From assembly GCF_001766415.1 (NCBI RefSeq), contig NZ_MKXO01000001.1, forward strand, positions 558,001-622,000: 64,000 nt of DNA, written 5' to 3'. This document shows, piece by piece, positions 1-6,902 of this stretch. Below the pieces are notes generated by a model. It did not search any database, was not told where the DNA came from, and saw only the letters and a list, made by a program, of their open reading frames with translations. Position 1 is the first letter of the stretch. Each line of letters opens with the position of its first letter. Origin of the DNA: Exiguobacterium aurantiacum (lineage in GTDB: Bacteria > Bacillota > Bacilli > Exiguobacteriales > Exiguobacteriaceae). A program made the position numbers and the translations under genes.

Positions 1-379
1 TTGTCGTGGCTTGCTCTGCTTTCGCTTGCTTTGCTGTCGCTTCTGCCTGGCGTTTCGCTGCTTCTGCAAGCCGCGCTTCCTCAGCCGCGATTCGCTTGGC
101 TTCCGCCAACCGTTTCGCTTCCCGCTCTGCCTGCTGCTTGGCTTGTTCTTCTGCCACTCGTTTCTCTTCAGCGAGGCGCTTCTCTTCCGCGAGTCGCTTT
201 TCACGCTCGATTTTTTGTTGGCGTTCAAGCTCGATCGCAATCCGTTCCAATTCAAGCGGGTTTTGTACGATTTTCTGTTCTGTTCCGATTCCAATTTGAG
301 CAGCGTCGGCAGTCGTAGCAATTACGAACATACCGGCGACGACAAACAGAAGCGTCATCATATATTTTAAATATTTCAT
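1..379 (-). CDS. Secreted coiled-coil protein, N-terminal part (cut by left edge)
   Basis: An open frame starts at ATG 379 on the minus strand and runs off the left edge, so only about 126 residues are visible. It begins with a signal peptide: MKYLKYMM, a hydrophobic core LLFVVAGMFVIA, and a likely signal peptidase site after TTADA near residue 26. The remainder, from about residue 43, is a highly charged E/K/R/A/Q-rich region with repeats such as RLAEEKRLAEEKR, typical of an extended coiled coil. No catalytic domain is visible. In Bacillus, secreted coiled-coil proteins of this kind often carry a C-terminal NlpC/P60 or other peptidoglycan hydrolase domain (for example CwlO). A WalR-like box upstream fits that idea, but the function is inferred. 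Two further in-frame ATGs lie at 361 and 358; the first start gives the best signal peptide. Confidence 0.75.
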   Translation of the reverse strand, partial: MKYLKYMMTLLFVVAGMFVIATTADAAQIGIGTEQKIVQNPLELERIAIELERQQKIEREKRLAEEKRLAEEKRVAEEQAKQQAEREAKRLAEAKRIAAEEARLAEAAKRQAEATAKQAKAEQATT

Positions 380-549
380 AGTGATTAGGTCAGCCCTTTC
401 TCGTCTTCTAACGAACAGGAGTAAATTTACCATGCCGTCTCGAACCCGAGAAGTGGTTTTGACGAAGTGAAATATTGCTGACATATGGGCGAACGCTTAG
501 TTACAGATTGTAACAATTGCCGAAAACGTTGCTATACAAGCGACCTAAC

Positions 550-596
550 AAAAAAATTACAGATCGGTTACAAACGTTCTCGTAACAAATCTGTAA
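550..596 (-). terminator. Terminator of the GDYXXLXY/DUF2157 operon
   Basis: An imperfect inverted repeat (arms 557-571 and 582-596, matching TTACAGAT and GTTAC blocks) is followed on the minus strand by a run of seven T. It sits directly after the stop codon at 605, as a rho-independent terminator should, although the stem is A+T rich. Confidence 0.6.
556..572 (-). promoter_or_regulatory. WalR-like box
   Basis: On the minus strand the sequence reads TGTAAC-CGATC-TGTAAT, an exact fit to the WalR direct-repeat consensus TGTWAH-N5-TGTWAH. It lies about 180 nt before the secreted coiled-coil gene and about 20 nt before a weak -10 candidate TATAGC (531-536). It overlaps the terminator of the preceding gene, so its role is inferred from fit and context only. 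Confidence 0.45.
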
Positions 597-604
597 TCTG
601 TTTG

Positions 605-1069
605 TCATTCTGTTTCAGCTTCGATTGGACGTAAATCATGGGCCCGGACCATCCCCCAAGGCGCCACGTCGACTTCAACTTCGAACGTTTTCGCACCTTC
701 GATCACCGCTTTCTCGTCCTCGGCGACACGGTATGAACTCATGTCGGTGATGAAGACTTGGCGATCGTAATATTCAGCCCGCGTCCCACCAAAAAACGGT
801 CGGGAGCTGACCCGGTCGATTGTAGCAAAACCAGCGTCATCTGTTTTGAATGAGACGTAGACCGTCCCGGAATCGACATCTTGTCGCCCTTCCAACGAAT
901 CGAACTCGAGATAGACGTAATCCCCAAAAAATGGGTCATACGGCTCGTACGACGTCGCTTTGAACGTATACGACTGGCCGAACCAAGACACCGCATAAAC
1001 GAGCAAGATAAAACCGATGGCAATCAATACTTGTACGATCGGTACAAGCCAAGGAGTGATTCGTTTCAT
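605..1069 (-). CDS. GDYXXLXY domain membrane protein
   Basis: The 154-residue protein has one N-terminal membrane segment (about residues 10-30) followed by an extracytoplasmic domain carrying the signature GDYVYLEF at residues 49-56, which defines the GDYXXLXY family. The molecular role of this family is not known. Its start overlaps the end of the DUF2157 membrane protein gene by 4 bases, so the two are translationally coupled. Such GDYXXLXY/DUF2157 pairs occur widely in bacteria, suggesting a joint membrane function. A terminator follows immediately. Confidence 0.85.
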   Translation of the reverse strand: MKRITPWLVPIVQVLIAIGFILLVYAVSWFGQSYTFKATSYEPYDPFFGDYVYLEFDSLEGRQDVDSGTVYVSFKTDDAGFATIDRVSSRPFFGGTRAEYYDRQVFITDMSSYRVAEDEKAVIEGAKTFEVEVDVAPWGMVRAHDLRPIEAETE

Positions 1070-2241
1070 GTCCGAGCATCCCCTCTCGTACGGCTACGCC
1101 ACCACAACGCGAGCGACAACGCGAATACGATCAACGCCCCGATCAAGAAGAAGAGCGAGATGTCGAGCCGGTCCCAAACATAAATGAAGTAGATCGTCAT
1201 TTGGACAAGCAAGAAATAGATGAACGCCAAAACGATCGGTTTCCGCTCATGGTCTTGCATGATCAAGTAAGCGAGCGCTACCACTTCAAGCAAGATCGCG
1301 AGTAAGATACCTGAATCTTCGAATAGCGAGAACGGGATGACCGCGAGTAGGCTCACCCACAGCAAATCGGGGCGACGATGTGTCAAGTACACAGCCACGA
1401 GGACGACGGAAAGCAGCGTGGCCTCGATGACGGACGGCTGACGTTGAGACAACCAACCCTCGGTCGCATTGACCAAGTAACCGATGGACAAGATGGCAGC
1501 GACGAACAAGTAGAGATACTGCCACTGAGCCCGCTCCCGGTAGACGAGGAACAGGATATGCAGTGCTGCGAGTGCCCAAAGCGGCCAAAACCGTCCCTCG
1601 TAATCGATATACTGACCGATCGTGAGCAACAGTCCGTAAAAGCTGAACCAGGCGAAAATCCGGTCGAGCTCGTTATCACCGTAATGGAACCAAACCCACG
1701 TCACGAGCAGGCCGAACAGGATGAGTGTGATCCCGATTCCTTGAAAACTGTTCGTGACCGCTAAAAAAGCGGCTAGCGCTGCGATGAACGTGAAGATCGG
1801 GTGCTTATAGATCAGTTTGTGCAGGACGGCGACAGCAAAGAATAGCCAGAACAGAAGCGGTAGTTGCGAGGAAAGATTATACGTTGTGAAGATGACAATC
1901 ATCGTGGCGACGAAGAAAACGACGCCGAGGACGCGGAACAACGTCACATACCGAGGGGCTTTCACTTGAAGCCGCTCCGCTGCTACGTACATCCCGAGCA
2001 TGAAGACAAGGAATATGGATACTTTGACGAGGTCTGGGATCGCTTGCCAGTTGGCGGCGACAAAACTGAATAGACTAAGGGCGAGCAGGATTGATCCGAT
2101 AATGACAAGAATTGGCGGTTTGTGCTCACGTTTGTCACTAACCGCCAATTTCTTATATTCAAAATCAATCAACCGTTGACCGGTCGTTTCATCTAGCAAA
2201 CCCGCCTCTTTCCATTCACGAACTTTTTTGTCAATGGACAC
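1066..2241 (-). CDS. DUF2157 polytopic membrane protein
   Basis: A roughly 390-residue protein with a short cytoplasmic N-terminus (KKVREWKEAGLLDE...) typical of DUF2157, followed by about eleven to twelve hydrophobic segments covering nearly the whole length and ending in a basic tail (RSRTRGD). The family has no established function. The GTG at 2241 is preferred as start because AAAGGG lies nine bases upstream; the in-frame ATG at 2250 directly abuts that ribosome binding site. It is the first gene of a two-gene unit with the GDYXXLXY protein. Confidence 0.85.
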   Translation of the reverse strand: MSIDKKVREWKEAGLLDETTGQRLIDFEYKKLAVSDKREHKPPILVIIGSILLALSLFSFVAANWQAIPDLVKVSIFLVFMLGMYVAAERLQVKAPRYVTLFRVLGVVFFVATMIVIFTTYNLSSQLPLLFWLFFAVAVLHKLIYKHPIFTFIAALAAFLAVTNSFQGIGITLILFGLLVTWVWFHYGDNELDRIFAWFSFYGLLLTIGQYIDYEGRFWPLWALAALHILFLVYRERAQWQYLYLFVAAILSIGYLVNATEGWLSQRQPSVIEATLLSVVLVAVYLTHRRPDLLWVSLLAVIPFSLFEDSGILLAILLEVVALAYLIMQDHERKPIVLAFIYFLLVQMTIYFIYVWDRLDISLFFLIGALIVFALSLALWWRSRTRGDART

Positions 2242-2267
2242 CTGAATCATCCCTTTCGGTTAAAAGG

Positions 2268-2468
2268 TCAGCTGGCGCGTTCAATCAATTCCAATTCTTT
2301 TTTCAACAAAACCTGTTTCTCAAACTCGAGGCCGAGCTGTTGATATTCCTCCATGATGGAAACGTCCCCGATGACCGTATTCGTTAATACGGCAGTCACT
2401 TCTGCGACCCATCCTTCACGAGTTGACTTGACGATATCACCCACAGCGAATTCTAAAGACACACCCAT
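2268..2468 (-). CDS. DUF2187 family small protein (YkvS-like)
   Basis: A 66-residue protein starting with AVGDIVKSTREGWVAEVTAV and continuing with NTVIGDVSIMEEY, matching the compact beta-barrel (KOW-like) DUF2187 family that includes B. subtilis YkvS. Function is unknown. The C-terminal extension (VLLKKELELIERAS) is helical and charged. A GTG two codons downstream of the ATG is an alternative start. An upstream TATAAT at 2498-2503 (minus strand) could serve as its -10 element, though no convincing -35 was seen. Confidence 0.7.
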   Translation of the reverse strand: MGVSLEFAVGDIVKSTREGWVAEVTAVLTNTVIGDVSIMEEYQQLGLEFEKQVLLKKELELIERAS

Positions 2469-2509
2469 TCACTTCCAATCTTAAATTTGTTTTTATCATT
2501 ATAACTAAA

Positions 2510-3145
2510 TTATATAGGTTTGAATACGTTTTCTTTTGTACATTTGATGAATTGTGACAAAATTTTTCCAGTCAATCCCCAAATAATGTAGTCTTCATGT
2601 TCGTAAAAAGGTTCTCTCATTTTAATTACCCGTTTTTCATACGCTTTAGCGTTCGCCATTCGGTCAAACGGAATATTTTGATCCGGATTCATCGTCCATT
2701 CCATCTCGCCGTGAAACGGATCAATTAACAGTAACGTTTCGACGGGAACAGTGAACAAATGATCGACTTCATCCGTTTGACGTACGTCCGGAACTGTCGG
2801 AATCATCCCGACGAACGGATAGATGAGTTGACGGTGCGGCGTGGCGAGCGGCTGTAAGCGACCGATGACCTCGATCGTCTCGAGCGGTACCTCGAGTTCT
2901 TCACTCGTCTCTCGGACCGCGGCCTCGACAGGTGTCTCCCCTCGCTCGAGCCGACCTCCCGGGAACGAGATCTCTCCAGGTTGGCGCCGCATCGTATGGG
3001 CCCGGACTTCAAAGACGACGTGCCAGACGTCATCGATTCGCGTCAACGGGATCAAGACGGCGGCGGTCTGTTCATAATTTTCTTCCATCGAGAAACTTTC
3101 TCGTAATTTCGCTTCAGTAACCCATGATTGTTTCATGATTTTCAA
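2510..3145 (-). CDS. Nudix hydrolase, probable coenzyme A pyrophosphatase
   Basis: A 211-residue Nudix protein. The Nudix box spans residues 64-86 (G-x5-E-x7-RETSEELEV) and is directly preceded by a segment of the type found in the NudL/YeaB CoA-pyrophosphatase subgroup: R..TMRRQPGEISFPGG. Enzymes of this group cleave CoA or its derivatives to 3',5'-ADP and phosphopantetheine. The Nudix glycine near the box end is replaced by glutamate (E85). The gene is divergent from the FAD monooxygenase at 3241. Substrate assignment rests on the subgroup motif. Confidence 0.85.
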   Translation of the reverse strand: MKIMKQSWVTEAKLRESFSMEENYEQTAAVLIPLTRIDDVWHVVFEVRAHTMRRQPGEISFPGGRLERGETPVEAAVRETSEELEVPLETIEVIGRLQPLATPHRQLIYPFVGMIPTVPDVRQTDEVDHLFTVPVETLLLIDPFHGEMEWTMNPDQNIPFDRMANAKAYEKRVIKMREPFYEHEDYIIWGLTGKILSQFIKCTKENVFKPI

Positions 3146-3210
3146 CCTCGCTCTCTCTGTTTTACAGTTCCACCAGCGTCTCCTCGTTTAAACGTGGCAA
3201 ATGTCGGAAA

Positions 3211-3227
3211 TATCATTATTAATGATA
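3211..3227. promoter_or_regulatory. Perfect palindrome, candidate operator
   Basis: TATCATTA-T-TAATGATA is a perfect 8+1+8 palindrome ending just before the ribosome binding site of the FAD monooxygenase. Its first arm includes TATCAT, a possible -10 element with TTAAAC 17 bases upstream. This placement suits a repressor operator, for example of MarR or TetR type. Confidence 0.5.
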
Positions 3228-3240
3228 GGAGATGGTGGAA

Positions 3241-4770
3241 TTGGTTCAACAAGTTGATATATTGATTGTCGGGGCGGGGCCGACAGGACTCACACTCGCT
3301 TTGACATTAGCCAGATATGGAATCTCTTTTGAAATCATCGATCGAAAAACGACGCCTTCGAACAACTCACGGGCCATCGGGATTCAGCCGCGAACAATCG
3401 AAGTGTTTTCACGCCTTGATGTCGCCAAAGAAGTACTCAGTCGCGCCAGAACAATCGAAAAAGGAAACTTATACTTTTCTGGGCAGTGGACGGCCAAACT
3501 CGAGTTCTCACGTCTCGTCACACCTTACCCGTTCGTCACGCTATTGCGACAAAACGAGACCGAGGCCATCTTAGAACAGGCGTTGAACGACCACGGGCAC
3601 TACGTCAAGCGCGGCGAGTCACTCGTCTCGTTGACCCACTATCCGACACGTGTGCTCGCCCATCTCGAATCCGACTCGAACCGCACGATCGAAGCCAAGT
3701 ATATCGTTGCGGCCGATGGCGCCAACAGTTCGATTCGCCGTATGCTCGCGCTCCCGTTCAGCGGGAAGTCGTTCAAAGAGTCTTGGGTGTTGGCCGATAT
3801 GAAGGCGAAATGGAACATCTCCCGTGAAGAAGTACACATCTTTTTCTCGGACCGTGGCGTGTTAGAAGTATTCCCGCTGACGGATGACACAATCCGGATT
3901 ACCGGTAATCTCGCGAGCGACGAATCATTCAGCGAGGCCGAGTTGCACGAATTGGTCGAACAACGGAGCCACATGCCGGTAGAAATCGACGAGGTCGAAT
4001 GGTTCTCGCTGTTTAGGGTGCACAATCGCATGGTCGACTCGTTCATCCATAACCGTGTCATCTTAATGGGCGACGCGGCGCATATCAATTCGCCCGTCGG
4101 CGGCCAAGGGATGAATACGGGCATCGCCGACTCGTTCAACCTCGGCTGGAAGCTTTGGCTTCATCTGAAAGCAGGGGCGCCGTTCAGTGTCGTCGACACG
4201 TACCGGGACGAGCGTGAACACGTCGCCAGAAACGTCTTGCAGACGACGAACGTCGCGACCGAAGTGCTCCAAACGACGCTACCGATTTTATTGCCGTTTC
4301 AAGCAGTCGGAGCGGACGTGTTCACCCGCGTCAATTTGATTAATGAAAAGATCACCGAACGAATCGCCCAGCTCCATTTGTCTTACCCTGGGCACTCACG
4401 TGTACCGTTCATCCGGGTCGCCGAAGGAAAGATTTTTCCCGAGATCGAGATGATCCGATCCGATGATGGCCTTCGTCAAAAGATCTCAGAAGTCGCCGAT
4501 GGCCGCTTCCAAGTGCTCGTCCTCGATGACGGCAAACGTGACCCAAGTGAGTTATATGAATACTTGAACGCTCATCAATCATTCTTCCAAATCATCACGT
4601 TGTCTAAAACAAGCCGTCCTTTCTTTGACCAAGGCAACGAACTTGCGAAATCCTTGTTCATGCGCCGGGGTGTCCTCGTCATTCGACCGGACGGATACTT
4701 GCTGCATAAACAGCGTCATATGCGACCTGAACCGCTACGTGACAAACTGTCGGTCTGGTTGCCGTCTTAA
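3241..4770 (+). CDS. FAD-dependent aromatic-type monooxygenase
   Basis: A 509-residue flavoprotein of the PheA/TfdB (phenol/2,4-dichlorophenol hydroxylase-like) family. It has an N-terminal Rossmann motif VGAGPTG (about residues 9-15), the DG motif ADGANSSIRRM near residue 165, the GDAAH motif with SPVGGQGMNTG near residue 280, and a C-terminal thioredoxin-like domain (about 410-500). Such enzymes use NAD(P)H and O2 to hydroxylate aromatic compounds; the substrate here is unknown. The TTG at 3241 is preferred because AGGAG ends nine bases upstream; an in-frame ATG at 3232 directly abuts that site. The gene stands alone between convergent and divergent neighbours, with a palindromic operator candidate in front. 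Confidence 0.85.
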   Translation: MVQQVDILIVGAGPTGLTLALTLARYGISFEIIDRKTTPSNNSRAIGIQPRTIEVFSRLDVAKEVLSRARTIEKGNLYFSGQWTAKLEFSRLVTPYPFVTLLRQNETEAILEQALNDHGHYVKRGESLVSLTHYPTRVLAHLESDSNRTIEAKYIVAADGANSSIRRMLALPFSGKSFKESWVLADMKAKWNISREEVHIFFSDRGVLEVFPLTDDTIRITGNLASDESFSEAELHELVEQRSHMPVEIDEVEWFSLFRVHNRMVDSFIHNRVILMGDAAHINSPVGGQGMNTGIADSFNLGWKLWLHLKAGAPFSVVDTYRDEREHVARNVLQTTNVATEVLQTTLPILLPFQAVGADVFTRVNLINEKITERIAQLHLSYPGHSRVPFIRVAEGKIFPEIEMIRSDDGLRQKISEVADGRFQVLVLDDGKRDPSELYEYLNAHQSFFQIITLSKTSRPFFDQGNELAKSLFMRRGVLVIRPDGYLLHKQRHMRPEPLRDKLSVWLPS

Positions 4771-4773
4771 GTC

Positions 4774-4803
4774 AAAAGCTCCACTCGTGAGAGTGGAGCT
4801 TTT
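4774..4803. terminator. Bidirectional terminator
   Basis: A perfect 13-bp stem (AAAAGCTCCACTC / GAGTGGAGCTTTT) with a GTGA loop lies between the convergent stop codons at 4770 and 4805 and carries A and T runs on both sides. Confidence 0.9.
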
Positions 4804-4804
4804 G

Positions 4805-5107
4805 TCAGGATGGTGCATTGTAATAAAGTGTCCCCGGTTTCGAGAGGGTCAAGTCATAAAACGCCTCGAACGCTTCCACGTCCTCTAATTTCCGAAAATC
4901 GACTTTGTCCGTCTGTTCGTTCGGAATCGCGACGATGATGCCATCGACCGTCGATTTGATCATGCCCGTCTGTCCGTTATGAATTCGAATGTAGAGCACG
5001 TGCTCACTTTGCAGTAATTTTACGGCTTCACGCCGTGATTGTATCGTCGTTTTCACAGTCATCCCTCTCTTCTTTTCGAGTATACGGTCCGCCGCTGTTG
5101 CTTTCAA
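4805..5107 (-). CDS. Hypothetical protein, 100 residues
   Basis: I do not recognise this protein. It appears soluble, begins with a basic segment (LEKKRGMTVKTTIQSRREAV) and contains a short beta-rich middle (VLYIRIHNGQTGMIKSTVDGIIVAIP), ending with KPGTLYYNAPS. The TTG start at 5107 has a strong site AAAGGGGG six bases upstream; an internal ATG at 5062 and GTG at 5056 are less favoured. It is divergent from the small membrane protein at 5148, and its stop lies at a shared terminator. Confidence 0.6.
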   Translation of the reverse strand: MKATAADRILEKKRGMTVKTTIQSRREAVKLLQSEHVLYIRIHNGQTGMIKSTVDGIIVAIPNEQTDKVDFRKLEDVEAFEAFYDLTLSKPGTLYYNAPS

Positions 5108-5147
5108 CCGTTTCCCCCTTTAAAATTGTGTAAAGAAGGGGTTGAAT

Positions 5148-5438
5148 GTGTTGGAAACTATATTGATTATCGCGCTTGGCGCGCTGTTCGTCATCCTCGT
5201 GACAATCCGAACGATTCGTAACTTACAATGGGTCCGCTTTGGTGAGGCGTTCGGAAAACAAGGTGAGGAGTTACTCGAGGATTATACCTACTTGACAGAA
5301 AAAGGCGTCACGTGCCGAATCGAACAAGGCTTGCCGACCGGACGCTTGTTTAAACCGCTCGCCAAAAACCTGGATGACCGGGTCGCCTTGTTCGTGCACC
5401 GAAATGATGAAAAAAAAGCAAAAGAGCTACTAAAGTAA
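5148..5438 (+). CDS. Small membrane-anchored protein with DUF2007-like C-terminus
   Basis: About 96 residues. One N-terminal membrane helix (TILIIALGALFVILVTI) is followed by a cytoplasmic segment: a short amphipathic helix, then a sequence ending in RVALFVHRNDEKKAKELLK. That last part resembles the end of DUF2007-type 'putative signal transducing protein' domains, where a beta strand and helix close a ferredoxin-like fold; the similarity is judged by eye. The GTG start at 5148 has AAGGGG six bases upstream. A TTG at 5142 in the same frame is too close to that site. Confidence 0.6.
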   Translation: MLETILIIALGALFVILVTIRTIRNLQWVRFGEAFGKQGEELLEDYTYLTEKGVTCRIEQGLPTGRLFKPLAKNLDDRVALFVHRNDEKKAKELLK

Positions 5439-5462
5439 AAAAGGTGCCGCGGCACCTTTTTT
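5437..5462. terminator. Bidirectional terminator
   Basis: AAAAAAGGTGCC and GGCACCTTTTTT form a 12-bp stem around a GC centre, placed exactly between the convergent genes ending at 5438 and 5461. Confidence 0.9.
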
Positions 5463-6036
5463 ACTTATGTAACTGGCGCTCTGAACAATAATAAGCGATT
5501 TGCTTGATTGTCGCCTCTGATAGGAGCTCGAGTTTCGTCTTGGCGATGACTTTGTCGATCGCTTCGAACGAGTCTTCGCAGTTCGCTTTAACACGTTCGA
5601 CTTTAAGACGTGACGCTTCTGGAAAAATTAAAAATGATGTGACCGGTACGGCCTTGCCGCATTCTTTTTTTAATAGGCTCCGAACTTGTTTCGTCATCTG
5701 CTCGAGTCCTTCGACTGGATGCGGATAGATGTTTTTCCACCCGAGTGAGGTTTCTAACCGACACTCTCGGTTCGTCACATGGACGGCCGTCGTCGTCCGA
5801 TTGATTTGGACTAAAAAGACGCCTTTCGGTCCGACGAGCACGTAGTCGAGCACGTTGTCACCGATTTCGACTCGTTCAATCATCATCCAATCGAATCGAC
5901 ACGTGTGCCGAATGATTTCTACGATCTCATCCGTATACGATTTCGGCGGCAAGATGACCTCTTCTTTCGTTCGGAACAATCCTTTCGTCTGTCGTTTCAC
6001 CGGCTCTTTCTTGACGGCCGTCAACACTTGTAACAT
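5461..6036 (-). CDS. Hypothetical protein with NERD-like nuclease-related region
   Basis: A 191-residue soluble protein. Its central part (VGPKGVFLVQINRTTTAVHV..., about residues 68-90) resembles the core of NERD (nuclease-related) domains, in which a strand reading like 'lvgptGvfvIEVKn' carries part of the active site; here the usual E-x-K is replaced by Q-I-N, so nuclease activity is doubtful. The C-terminal third is charged and helical. It lies 18 bases downstream of gpsB on the same strand. Identity is uncertain. Confidence 0.5.
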   Translation of the reverse strand: MLQVLTAVKKEPVKRQTKGLFRTKEEVILPPKSYTDEIVEIIRHTCRFDWMMIERVEIGDNVLDYVLVGPKGVFLVQINRTTTAVHVTNRECRLETSLGWKNIYPHPVEGLEQMTKQVRSLLKKECGKAVPVTSFLIFPEASRLKVERVKANCEDSFEAIDKVIAKTKLELLSEATIKQIAYYCSERQLHK

Positions 6037-6054
6037 CTATTCCACCTCCTCTCG

Positions 6055-6351
6055 TTATTCGCTAGGTCCGACTTGTTTTCCGAAGACGGCCTTTTCTAAG
6101 TTTGAAATCCGACGCAACATATCGTAGTTCGAGGCGACAGGTTGGGCCGGTTTCACCGGCTCGGTCGGTTCGCTTGAACCGCGGCGCAACGATTCGTTCT
6201 CTTGTCGCAAACGTTCGATCTCTTTCGCCATCTTCTCATAGTCCCGGATGACGACGTCTAAAAATTGGTCGACTTCTTCTTGCGAGTAGCCGCGGAGGGC
6301 CGTCTTGAATTCTTGTTTATAGATTGCTTCGGCTGTTAATTCGGTTTGCAT
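6055..6351 (-). CDS. gpsB: Cell division protein GpsB
   Basis: A 98-residue DivIVA-like coiled-coil protein. The N-terminal membrane-binding domain reads LTAEAIYKQEFKTALRGYSQEEVDQFLDVVIRDYE, the hallmark of GpsB, followed by a coiled coil (KEIERLRQENESLRR), a linker rich in P/T/E, and a C-terminal trimerising helix (YDMLRRISNLEKAVFG). GpsB moves between side wall and septum and coordinates penicillin-binding proteins such as PBP1; ponA lies 4.6 kb away. The ATG at 6351 has GGGAG eight bases upstream, and the resulting length equals that of B. subtilis GpsB. It follows ypsA, as in Bacillus. The rnpB gene that follows gpsB in Bacillus is not present here. Confidence 0.93.
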   Translation of the reverse strand: MQTELTAEAIYKQEFKTALRGYSQEEVDQFLDVVIRDYEKMAKEIERLRQENESLRRGSSEPTEPVKPAQPVASNYDMLRRISNLEKAVFGKQVGPSE

Positions 6352-6356
6352 AGTCT

Positions 6357-6902
6357 TCACTCCCACTGTTGTTCCCACTGTTTTTCTTCCTCGATCACAC
6401 GCAGGTCGTCTTGTGTGATCATGAATAGTTCCATCTGGTGTTTTCGTTTAGCCCCTTCAACGAGGAAACGGGGGCTTCCTCCCGTCTCTTCGTCATACAA
6501 CGTAATTAATCCTGCTGCCTTGTCTAAAAAGAACGCTGTTTTTGCGCGCAGCTGACTCGGGTCTTCATAAGGACGTTGCGTGAGCGGTTCAAAAAAATCG
6601 GCTTCGAGCCGCAACTGGCTGAATAACTCTTGTTCATACGGCTTATACCGTTCTTCCATCTCTAAAAATGGCGGAAACACCGCGATTTTAATCGGGTGTG
6701 TTTCTCTTAACTCTAACAATACTTGTCCTGCCCACAATTCACAACCGTTCGTTCCACTGAAGATGAACCATTCGGCCCCGAGTTCGATTGCTTCTGTGAT
6801 CTTTCGGCGGTACGCTTCTTGGATGATCTCGATGCCAGGATGGTCAGCTTTGAAGATCCCAAGCTCATGGGGCCGATACCCGGTAATCGCAACAACTTTC
6901 AT
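6357..6902 (-). CDS. ypsA: SLOG-family protein YpsA
   Basis: A 181-residue protein beginning MKVVAITGYRPHELGIF, matching YpsA (DUF1273), a Rossmann-like member of the SLOG superfamily predicted to bind nucleotides or ADP-ribose-type ligands. A glycine-containing segment near residues 50-55 (FSGTNGCELWAG) is typical of these domains. In B. subtilis and Staphylococcus, YpsA is linked to stress response and cell-division inhibition and is co-transcribed with gpsB, as here. It overlaps mrfB by 4 bases. Confidence 0.88.
   Translation of the reverse strand: MKVVAITGYRPHELGIFKADHPGIEIIQEAYRRKITEAIELGAEWFIFSGTNGCELWAGQVLLELRETHPIKIAVFPPFLEMEERYKPYEQELFSQLRLEADFFEPLTQRPYEDPSQLRAKTAFFLDKAAGLITLYDEETGGSPRFLVEGAKRKHQMELFMITQDDLRVIEEEKQWEQQWE

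Noticed and set aside
1-318. Plus-strand open frame of 105 residues
   Set aside because: It is the shadow of the minus-strand coiled-coil gene; its repeats (L/S/P-rich) are antisense to K/E/A codons, and it has no binding site.
500-515. Second WalR-like site GTTAC-AGATT-GTAAC
   Set aside because: As a direct repeat its half-sites are 4 rather than 5 bases apart; it reads better as a small palindrome.
3232-3240. ATG 3232 as start of the FAD monooxygenase
   Set aside because: The ribosome binding site AGGAG directly abuts it; the TTG at 3241 has proper spacing.
6036-6055. Expected position of the RNase P RNA gene rnpB after gpsB
   Set aside because: Only 18 bases separate gpsB from the next gene, so rnpB cannot be here.
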